A DNA stretch of 64,000 bases from Diplonema papillatum (taxonomy: Eukaryota; Euglenozoa; Diplonemea; Diplonemida; Diplonemidae). Made by a program: the position numbers and the translations under genes. Position 1 is the stretch's first letter, and the number at the start of each line of letters is the position of its first letter. The notes below the pieces were generated by a model that worked only from the letters and a program-made list of their open reading frames with translations, was not told the origin of the DNA and searched no databases. Shown one piece after another: positions 30,743 through 42,285 of this stretch. The DNA is taken from contig JAPJBO010000001.1 in NCBI GenBank assembly GCA_030068145.1, positions 496,001 to 560,000 of the forward strand. Reading direction: 5' to 3'.

Positions 30743-31723
30743 CGGAAGGCTTTCAGTTCGTACTGAGTGCATGCAGTAGGAATGACAGAAGGTCACGCAT
30801 GCCTTGCGCAAATATTGCGTTTCAGGGTGAAGGAAGTGCAGTTCTTTCACACTTCTTTCTACCGCGGTGCTGCTGAACTCCTGCAAGACGGCAGCCGAAG
30901 CCCATGGACTTGTACATGGTCAATGCCGCGTGGGTGCCGGCTTCGGGTACCAATCATCATGGGTCATATCCACCCATGGCAGACGATTTGAAGTCACCCA
31001 GCGAGTAAGTGATCAAAGGACGGGGCCGACCGAGTCCAAGTATTTGTGCAATTGACCTCTGCTATGTTTGGATCCGAAATTCACCACTCATCCTGGCTGT
31101 CTTCGGACGGAGTGTTCACAACACAAAGCCACGCAGGGTATTCCGTCGACGAAGCCTTCCTCGGAAAAAGTGAACTCGCGGAGAAAAAGTGGACTCGCGC
31201 CCTTCAGGAGCGGTCATCCTCGCCTCTTTGGTCTGAACTCGCACCCAACAAAGTGAGTCTAGCTGTTACCACCGCACCCCAAAACAAATAAAGAACCGTT
31301 TTTTTTTTCCCCCGAGATCCTCGACAGAAGTTCACCATTCCCGTAGAAGAAAGAACGAAGACATCAACCTTTACGCCCCGCTACGGGGTCCCGAAGTTGT
31401 TTCACAAGTGCAGCACCGCGGTGCACGCAGCATTACTGGAGAGTCTCAGGCTAGAAACGCTGTTTCATGCAAGGAAGGTGAGATTATTCTCACGGCGGAA
31501 AACGGCGCTTGGCTCGCCACCTTGCGTTTTACGCTTTCTCGGCAGAGTGGCGTGCGGTCTGCCAGACTAGACACATTCCTGGAAGTTGACGTGAACACGC
31601 CGAAGCTGCAGAGGGCGTCGGGACCCCACAGTCATGCACGCATGACAAGCCAAGCGACGAGCAACCGTACCGTACTGACGGACGACAAGCTTTCACCGAA
31701 GGGCCACCTTTTATTTCTTGTAT

Positions 31724-31833
31724 AAGCACCTGCTTTGTAGGAAATACTTGGGGAGGCTGCCAGCTGCAACAGATCAAAGGAGGTAAATGTGCTGTAGTCC
31801 ACACGGAACACAGGTGGAACCCCTGAGACCTTA
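31724..31833 (+). repeat. Dispersed repeat family A
   Basis: TATAAGCACCTGCTTTGTAG, then GGGAGGCTGCCAGCTGC, AAAGGAGGTAAATGTGCTGT and CCACACGGAACACAGG, collinear with the 41030 copy but lacking its middle. Confidence 0.88.
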
Positions 31834-32042
31834 AGAGAACCAGGATATAGCCTGGACCCCCCTGGGGATTGCCCAGCGCAGGGCTGTCCTGAGTTATCAT
31901 GCCCCCCTCGTCGGAGAGCAAGCTTTTCCCCTGATGCTCCATGAAGCATGCTCTGTCCCGCCTTCGCCCCGGGACTAACTTCGCGAAAGACCCGCGACGG
32001 AAAATAAAAAAAACGCTACTCGTCAAGTCATGATTTTCTAGC

Positions 32043-35000
32043 GAGCTTGGAAGGAAATGCTCAACGAAGCTGCCAGACAAAGAACCGAAGAGATCCCAAA
32101 TGCTGTAACTACCGAACCACGTGTTGAACGGACGTGAGGTCGACCCTTACACGACAAGACACGCAAACACAACTGGGGAAAAACTACACTCGAGCAAAGA
32201 AAACAGAATTGCGTTTCTATTGTATTCGCCGGTCAGCCGTCCCCGGAGGGTGCGGGGGCCGACACCGCACCTCTGAAGAGAGCCAGGTGTCTTCTCGGAC
32301 GCATGCGGGAATACTCGGCCGCACGAGCCAAATGGGAGGATATGTCCAGCGCCCCGTGCCCGTTGTCGCTCCTGCTCAAAGGGCAGTGGGACAAAATACG
32401 GTCGTTTCAAAGCTTCATCCTCCAGCGTACGGACGGGAAGTGTGCTTTGCCACTGATACCGCCACCGGCGAAGGCCGCGCGGGGCCTATCGCACACTATC
32501 TCGGACGTGTGCCAGAGCCTGGCCCAGACTACGTTAAATTCGAGGTACCTGGAAATCGCAAGGTGTCAGCGCGAGCTCCGTAACCCTCTGGGTAAGGAGT
32601 CTTTTGCTTGGGTGAAGAAGGAGGCGCCGCCGACATTCTATTTTACGAACGGTCGCGACGGGCGACTCACGGCGAACTTGGTGGAAGTTGACGCGACGGT
32701 AAGGAGGAAGTGGGACCCCGTGCTACGCATGTATGCCGGGAAAAAGGAACCCGAGTTCGCCCCCTTCCTGCGAGAATATGGTGACTTTATTGCGCAACAC
32801 CCGTGCCAACTGGGCCCCATCACGGCCGACCGCCTACGGTCGATAGCGAGGAAGAAAGGTGTGCAATCGTCATGCGGCGTGGACGGCTGGCGCATGCGAG
32901 AAGTTGCGGCCCTGCCGGACACAATCCTGGAAGGGTTTGCTGCAGTACTGAACGAAGTCGAGGAGACGGGCCTATGGCCCGACGGGGTTCTAGACGCGCT
33001 AGTCACCCTGATTCCCAAGGGAGAAGGAGATGACCCCCTGAAGCTGCGGCCCATCACCGTCTCCAGTGTCGTTTATCGTCTTTGGGCTAGTGTGCGTCTG
33101 CAGGAGGTTCTTGTCTGGCAAGAGCAGTGGATACACGAGTCTCAACATGGCTTCCGGAAAGGCCACTCCTGCGACGACGTCGTCATGGACATCGCGCTGT
33201 CGATAGAGGAATCCCTTATTAACGGAACGCCGCTACATGGGATCGCGCTCGACTTTGCGAAATGTTTTGACCGCGTTCCACAAGGTTTGGTACTCGACCT
33301 AGTTGAGGCTCTGGGGCTGCATGAGCGTGTGCTGGCGCCGCTGCGCCACGTCTATAAGTACCTCAGACGTCGTTTTAAGTACCCGCTGGGAGTGGGCGAT
33401 GAATTCAAGGTCACGAACGGCATCCTCCAAGGCTGCCCTATCTCCGTGGTCCTGATCAACGCCCTTCTGTCCGTGCTCTCGAAAGCCCTGGTCAGCCGGG
33501 CACGAGTGAGTCCGAAGTCCTTTGCTGATGACTTGTACCTCCTCTCGCGACTCGCGAAGCTGCTCCAGGAAGGAATAGAAGTCACCGCGATATTCGGGAG
33601 TCTGACCGGCCTCGCTCTCAACGAAGGCAAGTGTGCCTCCTTCTCGACGTCGGAAAAAGGCCCCCGTCTCGAGGTTGGAGGCAAGGCGGTGAAGTCGGTG
33701 AAGACCGTTAAGGTTCTGGGCGTTCCCCTGGGCACAGAAGGGCCTGTGGACAACGGTAGGTCTGACGCGACCGTGGAAGCCGCAGCCAGGCTGGAAGCGT
33801 CGCCACTGAAGCCGCGCACCAAGTTCCGCGTCATGCAGACGATCGCGGCATCCGCGCACTACGGCGCGGCCTACTGCGCCAACTCGGCCGGTGGCTTTGC
33901 GAACAACTCCGTCCTTCGCACGGCTCTCTCCGCCTGCTTGATTCCTCGCTCAAATCGGGCGAAGAGCCCCCTCGCGACACTTACCCTTGTTGCGAAGGCG
34001 CACTTGTGCGATCCGGCATGCGCCTCCGGGTACAGCTCACTCCGCACCGCCGCGAAGCAATACCAGAAGGAGAGGTTTCGGCTGCGAATGGATGCCCTTC
34101 TTGTATCCGGGGCTGACGCCTCCTTAAAGGGCCCCGTCGGGCTGATATCCAATCTCCTTCGAGAGATACGTTTCCTGCCGGCGAAGCGGCACAGTTTCGA
34201 GTTGCTATCGTTCGAAGGTGCGACCGTGCCTTTTTCCGGGAAGGAGACACTGCACTTCGTCCGTGAGGGCCTGCGTCTTCGAGCGTGGCGCTACCTGACG
34301 ACACAAAGGCAAGGCTACTCGGGTATCGAGAGGGGGGTGGATGTGCGCCTGCTGAACAGACTGTGGCAGAACCGCGCGACGGAGGACAGGCTCAGCTTTG
34401 CAATCCGCAAATGCATCGCAGGAGCGGTGTACTCTCGCGAGTGGTGCAACAGAAAATGGGGAACGGATGACGGCGTATGCGAGTTCTGCGACGGTGGGAC
34501 GCCGGGGACCCTGCTGCACTATTTCTGGGAATGCCCGGGACCGGGGGGCAGGTGGGTCAATCTACGTTGCCGACTCGACGTCGCAGGAGTGGCGGCACAG
34601 AATATGCCCCTATGCCTGAGCACACGGGGGATTCCCCCCATCGGAACCCCGCCGGTACTCGTGGAGAGGGTCCAGAAGCTGATCGGGACCATCTCCATCG
34701 AGATGGCGCAAGCGCAGCGTAATATCGCGACGACGCGCCCCTGGGAGCTTGCCTCCGCCGCGGCAGGGAGATATGACGTTGAGCTGGCAAGGGACAGCCG
34801 TGAGCTCCTCACGAAGCAGATCGGGACGCGCTTCGCGGCGACGCTAGTCTACTGGCTAAGGAATCTACGTTGGGTCAACACCCCCCCTCTCCCTACGACC
34901 GGCGTGGAACTCGCTTTGGATTTTGAGGCCTACACGCGATCCAAGCTGCCTGGGGAAACGTTTGCCGAAAAAGGGTTGCAGATAGGATATCTAACACGAG

Positions 35001-35530
35001 CCATCAACGACCTAAGCTTTGCTGACACGGGGGCCTCAGCCTTCCCCGGGAAGTGGCGTCAGGGTGTATGCTCTTTACGCTGTCTGGGTGCGCCGGCAAT
35101 GCCGGGATTCACACACCGTCCACGTTTTGCGGCTGGACGGAGGACAGAGGCGATGTTAAACGGCATAGTAGCAGTTTGCTCCAAAGACAGCTGGAATGAC
35201 GCCAAACCCGTGTACCCTCAGGACGTAGCCTTCGCTCAATGGAAGCTGAAGTTTCCCATCAAGGTGTTAGCCGCCGCCGTAGGCCGCGCAGTCGCGAGGA
35301 AGAAGAGGGCCCGCAGCGTTACAAGGCGGCGATCCCCCGCGAGACGAGCTCGCCCGCCGGCCAGAGCGCCCGCTGCAGCACCAACTCCGGTGCCGCCACT
35401 CACTGTAGCAGAGCCGCAACCTGCAGCGCGCCTCCGGAGCGACTTACGCCCGCCGTAGCAGTGCGAAGAGAAGTGAGGAGACCGGAAACTCCCCGGAGAG
35501 ATGGTCCCTGCACTCTAACTCGTCTCTCTC
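32043..35530 (+). mobile_element. Non-LTR (LINE-type) retrotransposon copy
   Basis: A long RT frame is preceded by about 260 bp of leader, of which 32043-32180 is repeated at 56938-57085. That makes this block the element's own 5' sequence rather than unique flank. A CT microsatellite after the stop (35523-35541) may mark the 3' end. There is no LTR, and no target duplication could be placed. Confidence 0.75.
32303..35458 (+). CDS. LINE-type reverse transcriptase, 1051 residues
   Basis: The frame is uninterrupted from the ATG at 32303 (open back to 32138). RT motifs in order: LVTLIPKGEG and LRPITV (motifs 1-2), HGFRKGHSCDD, GIALDFAKCFDRV (motif A, about residues 313-325), NGILQGCPISVVL (motif B), SFADDLYLLS with the FADD catalytic pair (about 405-414), then GLALNEGK and VKVLGVPLG (thumb side). 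A CEFC-H-C zinc-knuckle-like motif (about 726-744) resembles zf-RVT. The C-terminal 60 residues are Arg/Pro/Ala-rich. I see no apurinic endonuclease at the N-terminus; either it is encoded upstream in lost sequence or the element uses another nuclease. The intact frame suggests a young copy. Confidence 0.93.
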   Translation: MREYSAARAKWEDMSSAPCPLSLLLKGQWDKIRSFQSFILQRTDGKCALPLIPPPAKAARGLSHTISDVCQSLAQTTLNSRYLEIARCQRELRNPLGKESFAWVKKEAPPTFYFTNGRDGRLTANLVEVDATVRRKWDPVLRMYAGKKEPEFAPFLREYGDFIAQHPCQLGPITADRLRSIARKKGVQSSCGVDGWRMREVAALPDTILEGFAAVLNEVEETGLWPDGVLDALVTLIPKGEGDDPLKLRPITVSSVVYRLWASVRLQEVLVWQEQWIHESQHGFRKGHSCDDVVMDIALSIEESLINGTPLHGIALDFAKCFDRVPQGLVLDLVEALGLHERVLAPLRHVYKYLRRRFKYPLGVGDEFKVTNGILQGCPISVVLINALLSVLSKALVSRARVSPKSFADDLYLLSRLAKLLQEGIEVTAIFGSLTGLALNEGKCASFSTSEKGPRLEVGGKAVKSVKTVKVLGVPLGTEGPVDNGRSDATVEAAARLEASPLKPRTKFRVMQTIAASAHYGAAYCANSAGGFANNSVLRTALSACLIPRSNRAKSPLATLTLVAKAHLCDPACASGYSSLRTAAKQYQKERFRLRMDALLVSGADASLKGPVGLISNLLREIRFLPAKRHSFELLSFEGATVPFSGKETLHFVREGLRLRAWRYLTTQRQGYSGIERGVDVRLLNRLWQNRATEDRLSFAIRKCIAGAVYSREWCNRKWGTDDGVCEFCDGGTPGTLLHYFWECPGPGGRWVNLRCRLDVAGVAAQNMPLCLSTRGIPPIGTPPVLVERVQKLIGTISIEMAQAQRNIATTRPWELASAAAGRYDVELARDSRELLTKQIGTRFAATLVYWLRNLRWVNTPPLPTTGVELALDFEAYTRSKLPGETFAEKGLQIGYLTRAINDLSFADTGASAFPGKWRQGVCSLRCLGAPAMPGFTHRPRFAAGRRTEAMLNGIVAVCSKDSWNDAKPVYPQDVAFAQWKLKFPIKVLAAAVGRAVARKKRARSVTRRRSPARRARPPARAPAAAPTPVPPLTVAEPQPAARLRSDLRPP

Positions 35531-35811
35531 TCTCTCTCTCAACCTTTATATTTCCTCCCATTCCATTCGGAGTCAAAGCAGCTACGTCGAGTGTTTCCTT
35601 TTGGAGGGGGAAGGGCCGAGCGGTGCGGAGGGGGGGCGAGCTTTGCAGGCTTCCGGCCGAAAATCCCCGAACGGGCGGCGCTTTCGTTGGCATTGGTTTC
35701 GAGAAATCTCTGGTCGACGGAGTCGATTTCGTCGCGATCGTGGGGTGGGCGATCCGGCAGTCGCAGCCGTACCAAGCAGGGCTCGCAAGCTGGCCGCAAC
35801 AATTAAAAACC

Positions 35812-35998
35812 CCTACTCTTGTTGTCGCTTTACTTATCCAATGATATGGGAAGACGGCAGCTGCTCCCTTGTGGGGTTAGGGTCTTCGGATCCGTAGCTT
35901 ATCCTTTTCCAGCGACAAACGGGCTTCGGCTCGCGAATCCTCGTTTGGAGACACCAGTCAGGCGGGGTGTTTGGCTGGGGCGGCACATCTGTTACCCA
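35812..35998 (+). repeat. Dispersed repeat family D
   Basis: Reverse-complement match of 22884-23066; includes GAAGACGGCAGCTGC and GGCTCGCGAATCCTCGTTT. Confidence 0.92.
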
Positions 35999-36625
35999 TT
36001 AACGCACTTCTTCGCGGCAAAAAAGGTGGCCGAAGACCTTGAGCGAAAGGGATGCCCACGCCTGCGCTGCCTTGCCCGCGGGGTTGGTCGAAAACGCAAA
36101 GAAAGCGGAGCTCAAAGGCTCACCATCTGAATTCATACAACCATCCGGCTACGGCAACAACCTGCTTTTCAGCGAACGAACCCTACCTTCGGCAGGCTGG
36201 CCTGACTCGCTGCCGCTGGGGGGGGGACAACCGAAAACCATACAAAATAGTACAAACGCCATCAGTCTATCATTGAACGTCGCCACGAAGTGGCTCAAGG
36301 TAGAACGAAACTGAACGCATTCGAAAGCTTGTCAAAGGGAAGATGCTTTCCATCTCGACGGGGAAGCACGACAGTCCAGTCATCAAGCCTCGGCGAGCCT
36401 GGGCTCCAGCTCTTTACCGCAAGTAAACCACGAGCAAAACCCGAGAACAACTGAAGGAGTCGAATACAGTCTACAGGACCAGTGTATTTTCGTCTGAAGC
36501 CGATACGTCGGAGCCCCAGTGGGTGGGCACTTTAGTTTGTGCAACAGAGCCTCACAGTTCACTGTGGTGAGCACACGTTTTCACTTTCGAGCGACGACAC
36601 ATCTACACACCAGCCTGTCATCGTA
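35999..36625. other. No gene seen
   Basis: Intergenic sequence ending at the minisatellite. Confidence 0.5.
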
Positions 36626-37460
36626 TGGCGTATTGCGCTGTGTGGCGTAGTGCGCTGTGTGGCGTATTGCGCTGTGTGGCGTATTGCGCTGTGTGGCGTA
36701 TTGCGCTGTGTGGCGTATTGCGCTGTGTGGCGTATTGCGCTGTGTGGCGTATTGCGCTGTGTGGCGTAGTGCGCTGTGTGGCGTATTGCGCTGTGTGGCG
36801 TATTGCGCTGTGTGGCGTATTGCGCTGTGTGGCGTATTGCGCTGTGTGGCGTATTGCGCTGTGTGGCGTATTGCGCTGTGTGGCGTAGTGCGCTGTGTGG
36901 CGTATTGCGCTGTGTGGCGTATTGCGCTGTGTGGCGTATTGCGCTGTGTGGCGTAGTGCGCTGTGTGGCGTATTGCGCTGTGTGGCGTATTGCGCTGTGT
37001 GGCGTAGTGCGCTGTGTGGCGTATTGCGCTGTGTGGCGTAGTGCGCTGTGTGGCGTATTGCGCTGTGTGGCGTATTGCGCTGTGTGGCGTATTGCGCTGT
37101 GTGGCGTATTGCGCTGTGTGGCGTAGTGCGCTGTGTGGCGTATTGCGCTGTGTGGCGTAGTGCGCTGTGTGGCGTATTGCGCTGTGTGGCGTATTGCGCT
37201 GTGTGGCGTATTGCGCTGTGTGGCGTAGTGCGCTGTGTGGCGTATTGCGCTGTGTGGCGTATTGCGCTGTGTGGCGTAGTGCGCTGTGTGGCGTATTGCG
37301 CTGTGTGGCGTAGTGCGCTGTGTGGCGTATTGCGCTGTGAGGCGTAGTGCGCTGTGTGGCGTATTGCGCTGTGTGGCGTATTGCGCTGTGTGGCGTAGTG
37401 CGCTGTGAGGCGTAGTGCGCTGTGTGGCGTATTGCGCTGTGTGGCGTATTGCACTGTGTG
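36626..37460. repeat. 17-bp minisatellite, 49 copies, two-state units
   Basis: The unit is TGGCGTAXTGCGCTGTG with X either T (35 units) or G (14 units). G units are numbers 2, 9, 16, 20, 23, 25, 30, 32, 36, 39, 41, 43, 46 and 47. Only three other substitutions are seen (GTGAGG twice, GCACTG once, near the right end). All six frames are open over long stretches, giving spurious frames of up to 318 codons. Confidence 0.97.
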
Positions 37461-37626
37461 GCGCTGCCGCATAATCATAAGGCGGTTGCAACACCGGGCT
37501 GGAATCGAATCCCTGTAGGTGCGCTCGACAAGATCGCTACGAAGAAACAGCAAGAGCTTTAGTCCTGCCCCCAAGAAGACGCTTCAACTTCGAGCAGTCC
37601 TGACAGGCAGAGTCACTGCCGATGTG

Positions 37627-37725
37627 AAAGTCTCCGGAGTCCTTAAAACCCCGGAGTTTCAAACCAACTTTTTCACTCTCTGTATCTGGAGTCTCCACAA
37701 CCCCGGAGTATCAAGCAAGCTTTTC
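37627..37725 (+). repeat. Diverged repeat family B, partly doubled
   Basis: TCCGGAGTCCTTAAAACCCC then GGAGTTTCAAACCAAC, followed by a second TCTGGAGTCTCCACAACCCC and GGAGTATCAAGCAAGC. Confidence 0.65.
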
Positions 37726-40700
37726 AGTATAGGTACGTTTCCGGTGTTAGGATCTTGCACTGATGAACGAAACAGCGGGCCATCAGCATCAGTTTTGGTG
37801 AAAACCATAAGGTAAAAGGTACTTCGCGTACAGAGAACACACGTCTCTCTTGCGGGGTTTTCTTTGGATAAGCCTTTTTCGTTGTTGTTGGCTTCGTATG
37901 CTTCTCTCATGTGCAGCCGTTGCTCCGGAAATGTTCTCTTCAGGACAACAGGTCGGGAGAATCAATCTATTTCTTGTTCCATGCTTTATCATTTCACATG
38001 CACGCTGTTCTTGTCCACAGCAACATCAGTGGTCGGCCCGTGTGCGTATTGTGTACGCGCCGAAAACGGATCGGCCGAAACGTTCACACTGCACCGAATC
38101 GGGTTCAAGAGTGAAGTCTGAAGACGAAGATTCGCAGGCACGGGGGACGCACAAGCCGAGAACAGCCGCTCCCAGGATAGAGGGGAACCTGTTTCGGTGA
38201 TGAACATCGAAGCTTGCTGGAGCGTCCGGTGAAGCCCCTCGTCATACCACGGAACGGTAGTCGCATTGCACAATGCGACGATACCGTCCGGCAAGAGCAA
38301 GCATGGCAGAGTGAGGCGAGATACACCGGTTCACTCTGTCAAAGCATGATTCCACTAACGCAAGAACCCGAAGTTCTTGAGAAGCGTTCATTTTTGTCAT
38401 GAACGAAGTGTGTCACCCCAGTGCTGCATCTAACGAAGGCCACGGATCGTCACAACGGCGGCTTTATCCGTTCATCACGGAGTGATCAGTTTTTGCACCG
38501 CCGTACTTCCTTAGATGGATCTACCATGTTTGCGCACATTTTCTTGATTTCCCTCTTTTCCTTTTCCCGTATGTCTTCGAAGTTGTTTCACCTCTCTTCA
38601 TTCGTCTCCCCCCCCCCAAAAGCACGCTCTTGCAACCCTCCCCTTTCCCCAAAAAGTGAGGAAAAAGTCTTACATGTCTAAAGCCGAGCAACTGCCAAAC
38701 GGTAGGGAGACACCGTATCTAGCGGAACCAAACCATCTCTGGCTGGGCTGGTCTGACTCAAAGCTGTCGCCGGAAAGAGATCAACAAGAAGAAGAAACCT
38801 CTAAACCGCAACAAACGCAAGAAGAGAAAAGGAAACGAAAATCGCTCAACGGGAGTGCTCGCCTGCCTTCATGGCACTTGCACTTTACAGAACTCAACGC
38901 TCAAAACTTGTATGCGCGTGGGGGGCCCAAGGGCCACATTCATCATGAATGTGACCGTGGTGTCGGTCGCCTGCGTTCAGCTTTCTAGCAAACAAAGAAC
39001 AAAAATGTTAGTACAAAAGTGTGAGTAAAGACATGGAAAGCACAGCTGCAAAGACTACCCCAGACCACCCAACATATGAACTAACGGGTACCAGCCGCAC
39101 CACTCCCAAGGGAAGAAACCCAACCCGCCTTTACTGTCGGCCGTAGACGTAAAAACACGGATCCTCAAAACTCGAAACAGTCCAAAAAAACAACATCCCA
39201 AGCAACTTCCGGCAAAGCAGTCTAAGAATCAACCACCTTGGGTGGCTTGCCGGGTCTATCCTCGGGTTGCTGATTTGAGTTTCAATGGACGCGGCATTAG
39301 TCGGTAAGGCCCTCGGGAGGGGGGCTGCCTTGCCGTGAGGCACATGTCATAGACACAGGCTGAAGTCGTCTCCTGACGTGGTGTTGTCCTTGTGGGGTGG
39401 TCCTTGTACCCGTGCCGGTTTGTTGCGTGCCCCTCAGCCGGCTTTTTGCACTGTCGTGGCAGGATCTTGCCGATATCATGCAAGAATCCACATACAGGCG
39501 GTCCATGTCGTATGTTTTATTTTTTGTTGCCGGCACTCGTTGTCGCAAAAAACAAGCAAGGTGCTTCGAGTGTTGAGCCCGCCAGACTCTGCACGCCAGA
39601 TTCAATTCAGTGCATCAGGTGCCTAGTTGTGCGTAATGCCGCATGCATTGCATCGCAGACGAAAATGTCTGTAGCTGACGGTCTACAACAGACGGTGCGC
39701 AAGGCGGTCTAGCGGCCGCTGAGCTGGCTCACTTCGTCTTACCAGTGCAGACCCATCAAGCTATCCATCGCACAGGCAACAGGTGCAATGCTCAGGCAGG
39801 CTTACCGCACGCAAGGCTGCTGCCCGAAGTTAGTCAACCCCGAAGCAAAACTAGTTATGTGGTCTCGTGTGCACGGCCGCCACCAACCGACAGTTGGGTG
39901 CGTCGGCATTCGTTGTCGCGGAACAAACAAGACTTCAAGCAGACTGTCTCTGCTGCCGTCGCGAGCGTGTTGAGTCGAAGTTAAGTGCATCCACGTCGGT
40001 CCCGTGGCTTTAGCGCCATCGAGTTGACCCTACCATTATACATGAACCCGTGCCGGAATTGCGTGTCCAACAGGGACCTCCCCCGCGTGATTGCCACCGG
40101 CTGCCTTCGTCGAAGATTCTTCTCAACTTCTCCTCAGCATCAGCTTTCGTGATGGCCCGCAGTCTTGAGACTCTGCAATGCAAACAGGGAATATAATGCG
40201 AGAGGACCAGCCAACGCATCGATGACGTGCAGAGGGGGGCCTAAGGGGGTGAAGCCATATAGATTCGGATTTGAACGCGTTTGCGAAAGCATTCATCGAG
40301 AGGAGCGCTGTGCTTGCGAGGTCTAATGACCGCGCTGCACTCGACGCACGGTGAAATCCAACCTCAGATCCTGTGTGGAAGGAGGGTGTGCCCGAGCCAC
40401 CCAAAGCTGGCTGTGATACGCCCGCAAAAGCATGTGAATGCACACCCAGTTTTGCAATCTTGCGGGTTGGCCTGCAGTGTCTGGGACAGGCTGAAAAGGA
40501 CGCAGGCGGCGTGTTTTGGTGGTTGATCATTCCTGACCTGAAAAGTATGCAGGGGCGAATACAATTGGGAAAACGATCAACCGGCACGCGCAAACAGAGA
40601 AAGATCCACGAACGAAGCCAGCTTGGCATCATCGTTTTTTTTGCTCCAGGATTTTAGCTTCAGTTTCTGAGGCTGGACTGCACCGCGCCGTCGGCATCCG

Positions 40701-41029
40701 ACGAAGGAAGTATGCCCCCCTGGGGCAGTGTTCTGCCGACATTAAACTAAGATTCCCCCCCCCCCCCCCCCCCACACAAAATAGAGAGAACATAAAGAGA
40801 AAAAGAGCGCCAGAGAGAAAAGAAAAGATAACGTTATCTTCCGGAAAAGAAGGGTTACGCGAACCCCCGAAAAAATAATTACCCCCCAAAAGAAATAAAC
40901 AGAAAAAAATAAAAACACAAACCGACGGTGACCCCCAAAACCTTTTTCAACCTTTCCAACACCCTTCAAGCTAAACCATTATACAACGACCCCCCACACA
41001 AAAGTGCAACAACAGACCCCGTTTTCTTT
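37726..41029. other. No gene recognised over 3.3 kb
   Basis: No frame shows coding character beyond chance. A run of 20 C lies at about 40754-40773. A CGTTGTCGC word with related context occurs at about 39538 and 39910, hinting at an old internal duplication. Confidence 0.5.
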
Positions 41030-41225
41030 TTGTACAAGCACCTGCTTTGCAGGAAATACTTGAGGAGACTGCCAGTTGCGAAATCGCATAGTGTGGTACT
41101 CATCGGCATGCCGATGACTCCCCACATATCGCAACGATATTCCAATCTCAAAGGAGGTAAATGTGCTGCAGCCCACACGAAACACAGGAAAATCTGGATT
41201 TAGTGGCGGGCTTAAGCGTTCAACA
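41030..41225 (+). mobile_element. Dispersed repeat family A, nearly full-length copy
   Basis: Starts TACAAGCACCTGCTTTGCAG and ends GGCTTAAGCGTTCAACAAAA. About 195 bp; it shares both ends and the middle with the intron copy at 15764. Its ends are not inverted repeats, so a SINE-like or other non-TIR element is possible. Confidence 0.85.
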
Positions 41226-41271
41226 AAATTTGTTCTGACGAGAACATTTCCGGAACAACGGTGGAAAAGTG

Positions 41272-41300
41272 CTAAGGGTAGAAAGTCTTTTTTTTTGTGC
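41272..41300 (+). repeat. Single end resembling the MITE at 47371
   Basis: TAAGGGTAGAAAGTCTTTTT matches the left terminus of the 120-bp MITE at 47371, including the TA before it. The matching right end was not found. Confidence 0.55.
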
Positions 41301-41912
41301 CCATTTTCGCGCGCAAAATTTTCCAAACCTCCGGGAAAAAAAAACTTTTCAACAGGAAAGGTGCAGGGGTGTATGTAGCTCGGGGGACCCCGGACCCGGG
41401 TTTTTGAAAACGCAACTTTTTTTCTAACTTTCATTGTGCATTGGAATTCCGGGGTTTTTGTGTTCGTTAACAGGTTTGTGTTGTCGGAGAGATTGGCCTG
41501 TGAAGGAAACTGGCATCTGCACCTGTGCAATCACTCTTCCCAGAAATCGGCTACAGGCAAACAAAAGCAGCTGACAAATCAACATGGTTCACATCTCAGC
41601 AAGTATGTCGGGTTCCTTCTGGGCCTTTCGACCGCGCACTGGTCGCACATTCCAGGATGTGCTTTGCGGTGCTGTAGTTGCTTGCGACAACGGATTGTTA
41701 CTGTGTGCAGGTCAGCTTTGGCAAGGTTCTGGGGCCTTTGCGAGATGAAACACCAGAGTCTCACTTTTCTGCGCCTTCTGCGCGGTCAAGTCACCAAATG
41801 TCCTACCAGCAGGCACACACACACGAACCTAGGGACGATGGCCGTGGATCTTACAGTACTGTAGCCAGTAAGTCACGCCAACCAGTCGCGTTTCAGCGTC
41901 CTTCGAGGTAGC

Positions 41913-42285
41913 CTACGACAAAGTTTCAAATTCCTGGACGACCAATGTGGGCTTGGCGACTTCTAGGCGACTCGCAGACTTAGAGGAGGATGCGCGTCCC
42001 CTAAATGTCATTTCTGCTTCTTCACGGCGCTTGGGCGATGGCCGCGCTTCGATGCGCTCCTCTACGCCGTTTGTTGTCGGCTTCGACGCAGAGTTCATTT
42101 GCCGCTTCTTCGCTCGCGTTGGTGTCGTCTTTTTGACCCTCGCCGCTGGTTTCGTTGTTGATTTTGCGGTCTCTGATGTTGCTCGTCTTCTGCTGCTTCC
42201 GGTAGCAGGATCACTCGATAAGAACTTCACACAGCCTTCAGGCCCGTTCAGGAAGTTCAGGGTGTAGCTGGTTCAAAGAAAAAGT
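41913..42285 (-). CDS. Possible last exon of a basic Ser/Thr/Lys-rich protein
   Basis: Minus-strand frame ending at 41913. It can be read from an acceptor-like site (TTTTTCTTTGAACCAG) near 42270 and would give about 115 residues beginning YTLNFLNGPEGC. Most of it is rich in Arg, Lys, Ser, Thr and Ala (SKPTTNGVEERIEARP, RRATSETAKSTTKPAARVKK), resembling a nuclear or chromatin protein tail. No domain was identified and no upstream exon could be assigned. It would be the only host gene on the minus strand here, and it may be a chance frame. Confidence 0.35.

Noticed and set aside
37480..37560. tRNA-like words (GGAATCGAATCCC) near the end of the 17-bp array
   Set aside because: No cloverleaf or acceptor stem could be paired on either strand.
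36559..37574. Frames of over 300 codons (HTAQYATQRNTPHSA type)
   Set aside because: Open only because the 17-bp unit has no stops in any frame on the minus strand.
39300..40660. Several 80-170-codon frames on both strands
   Set aside because: None shows domains, a good start context or consistent codon bias.
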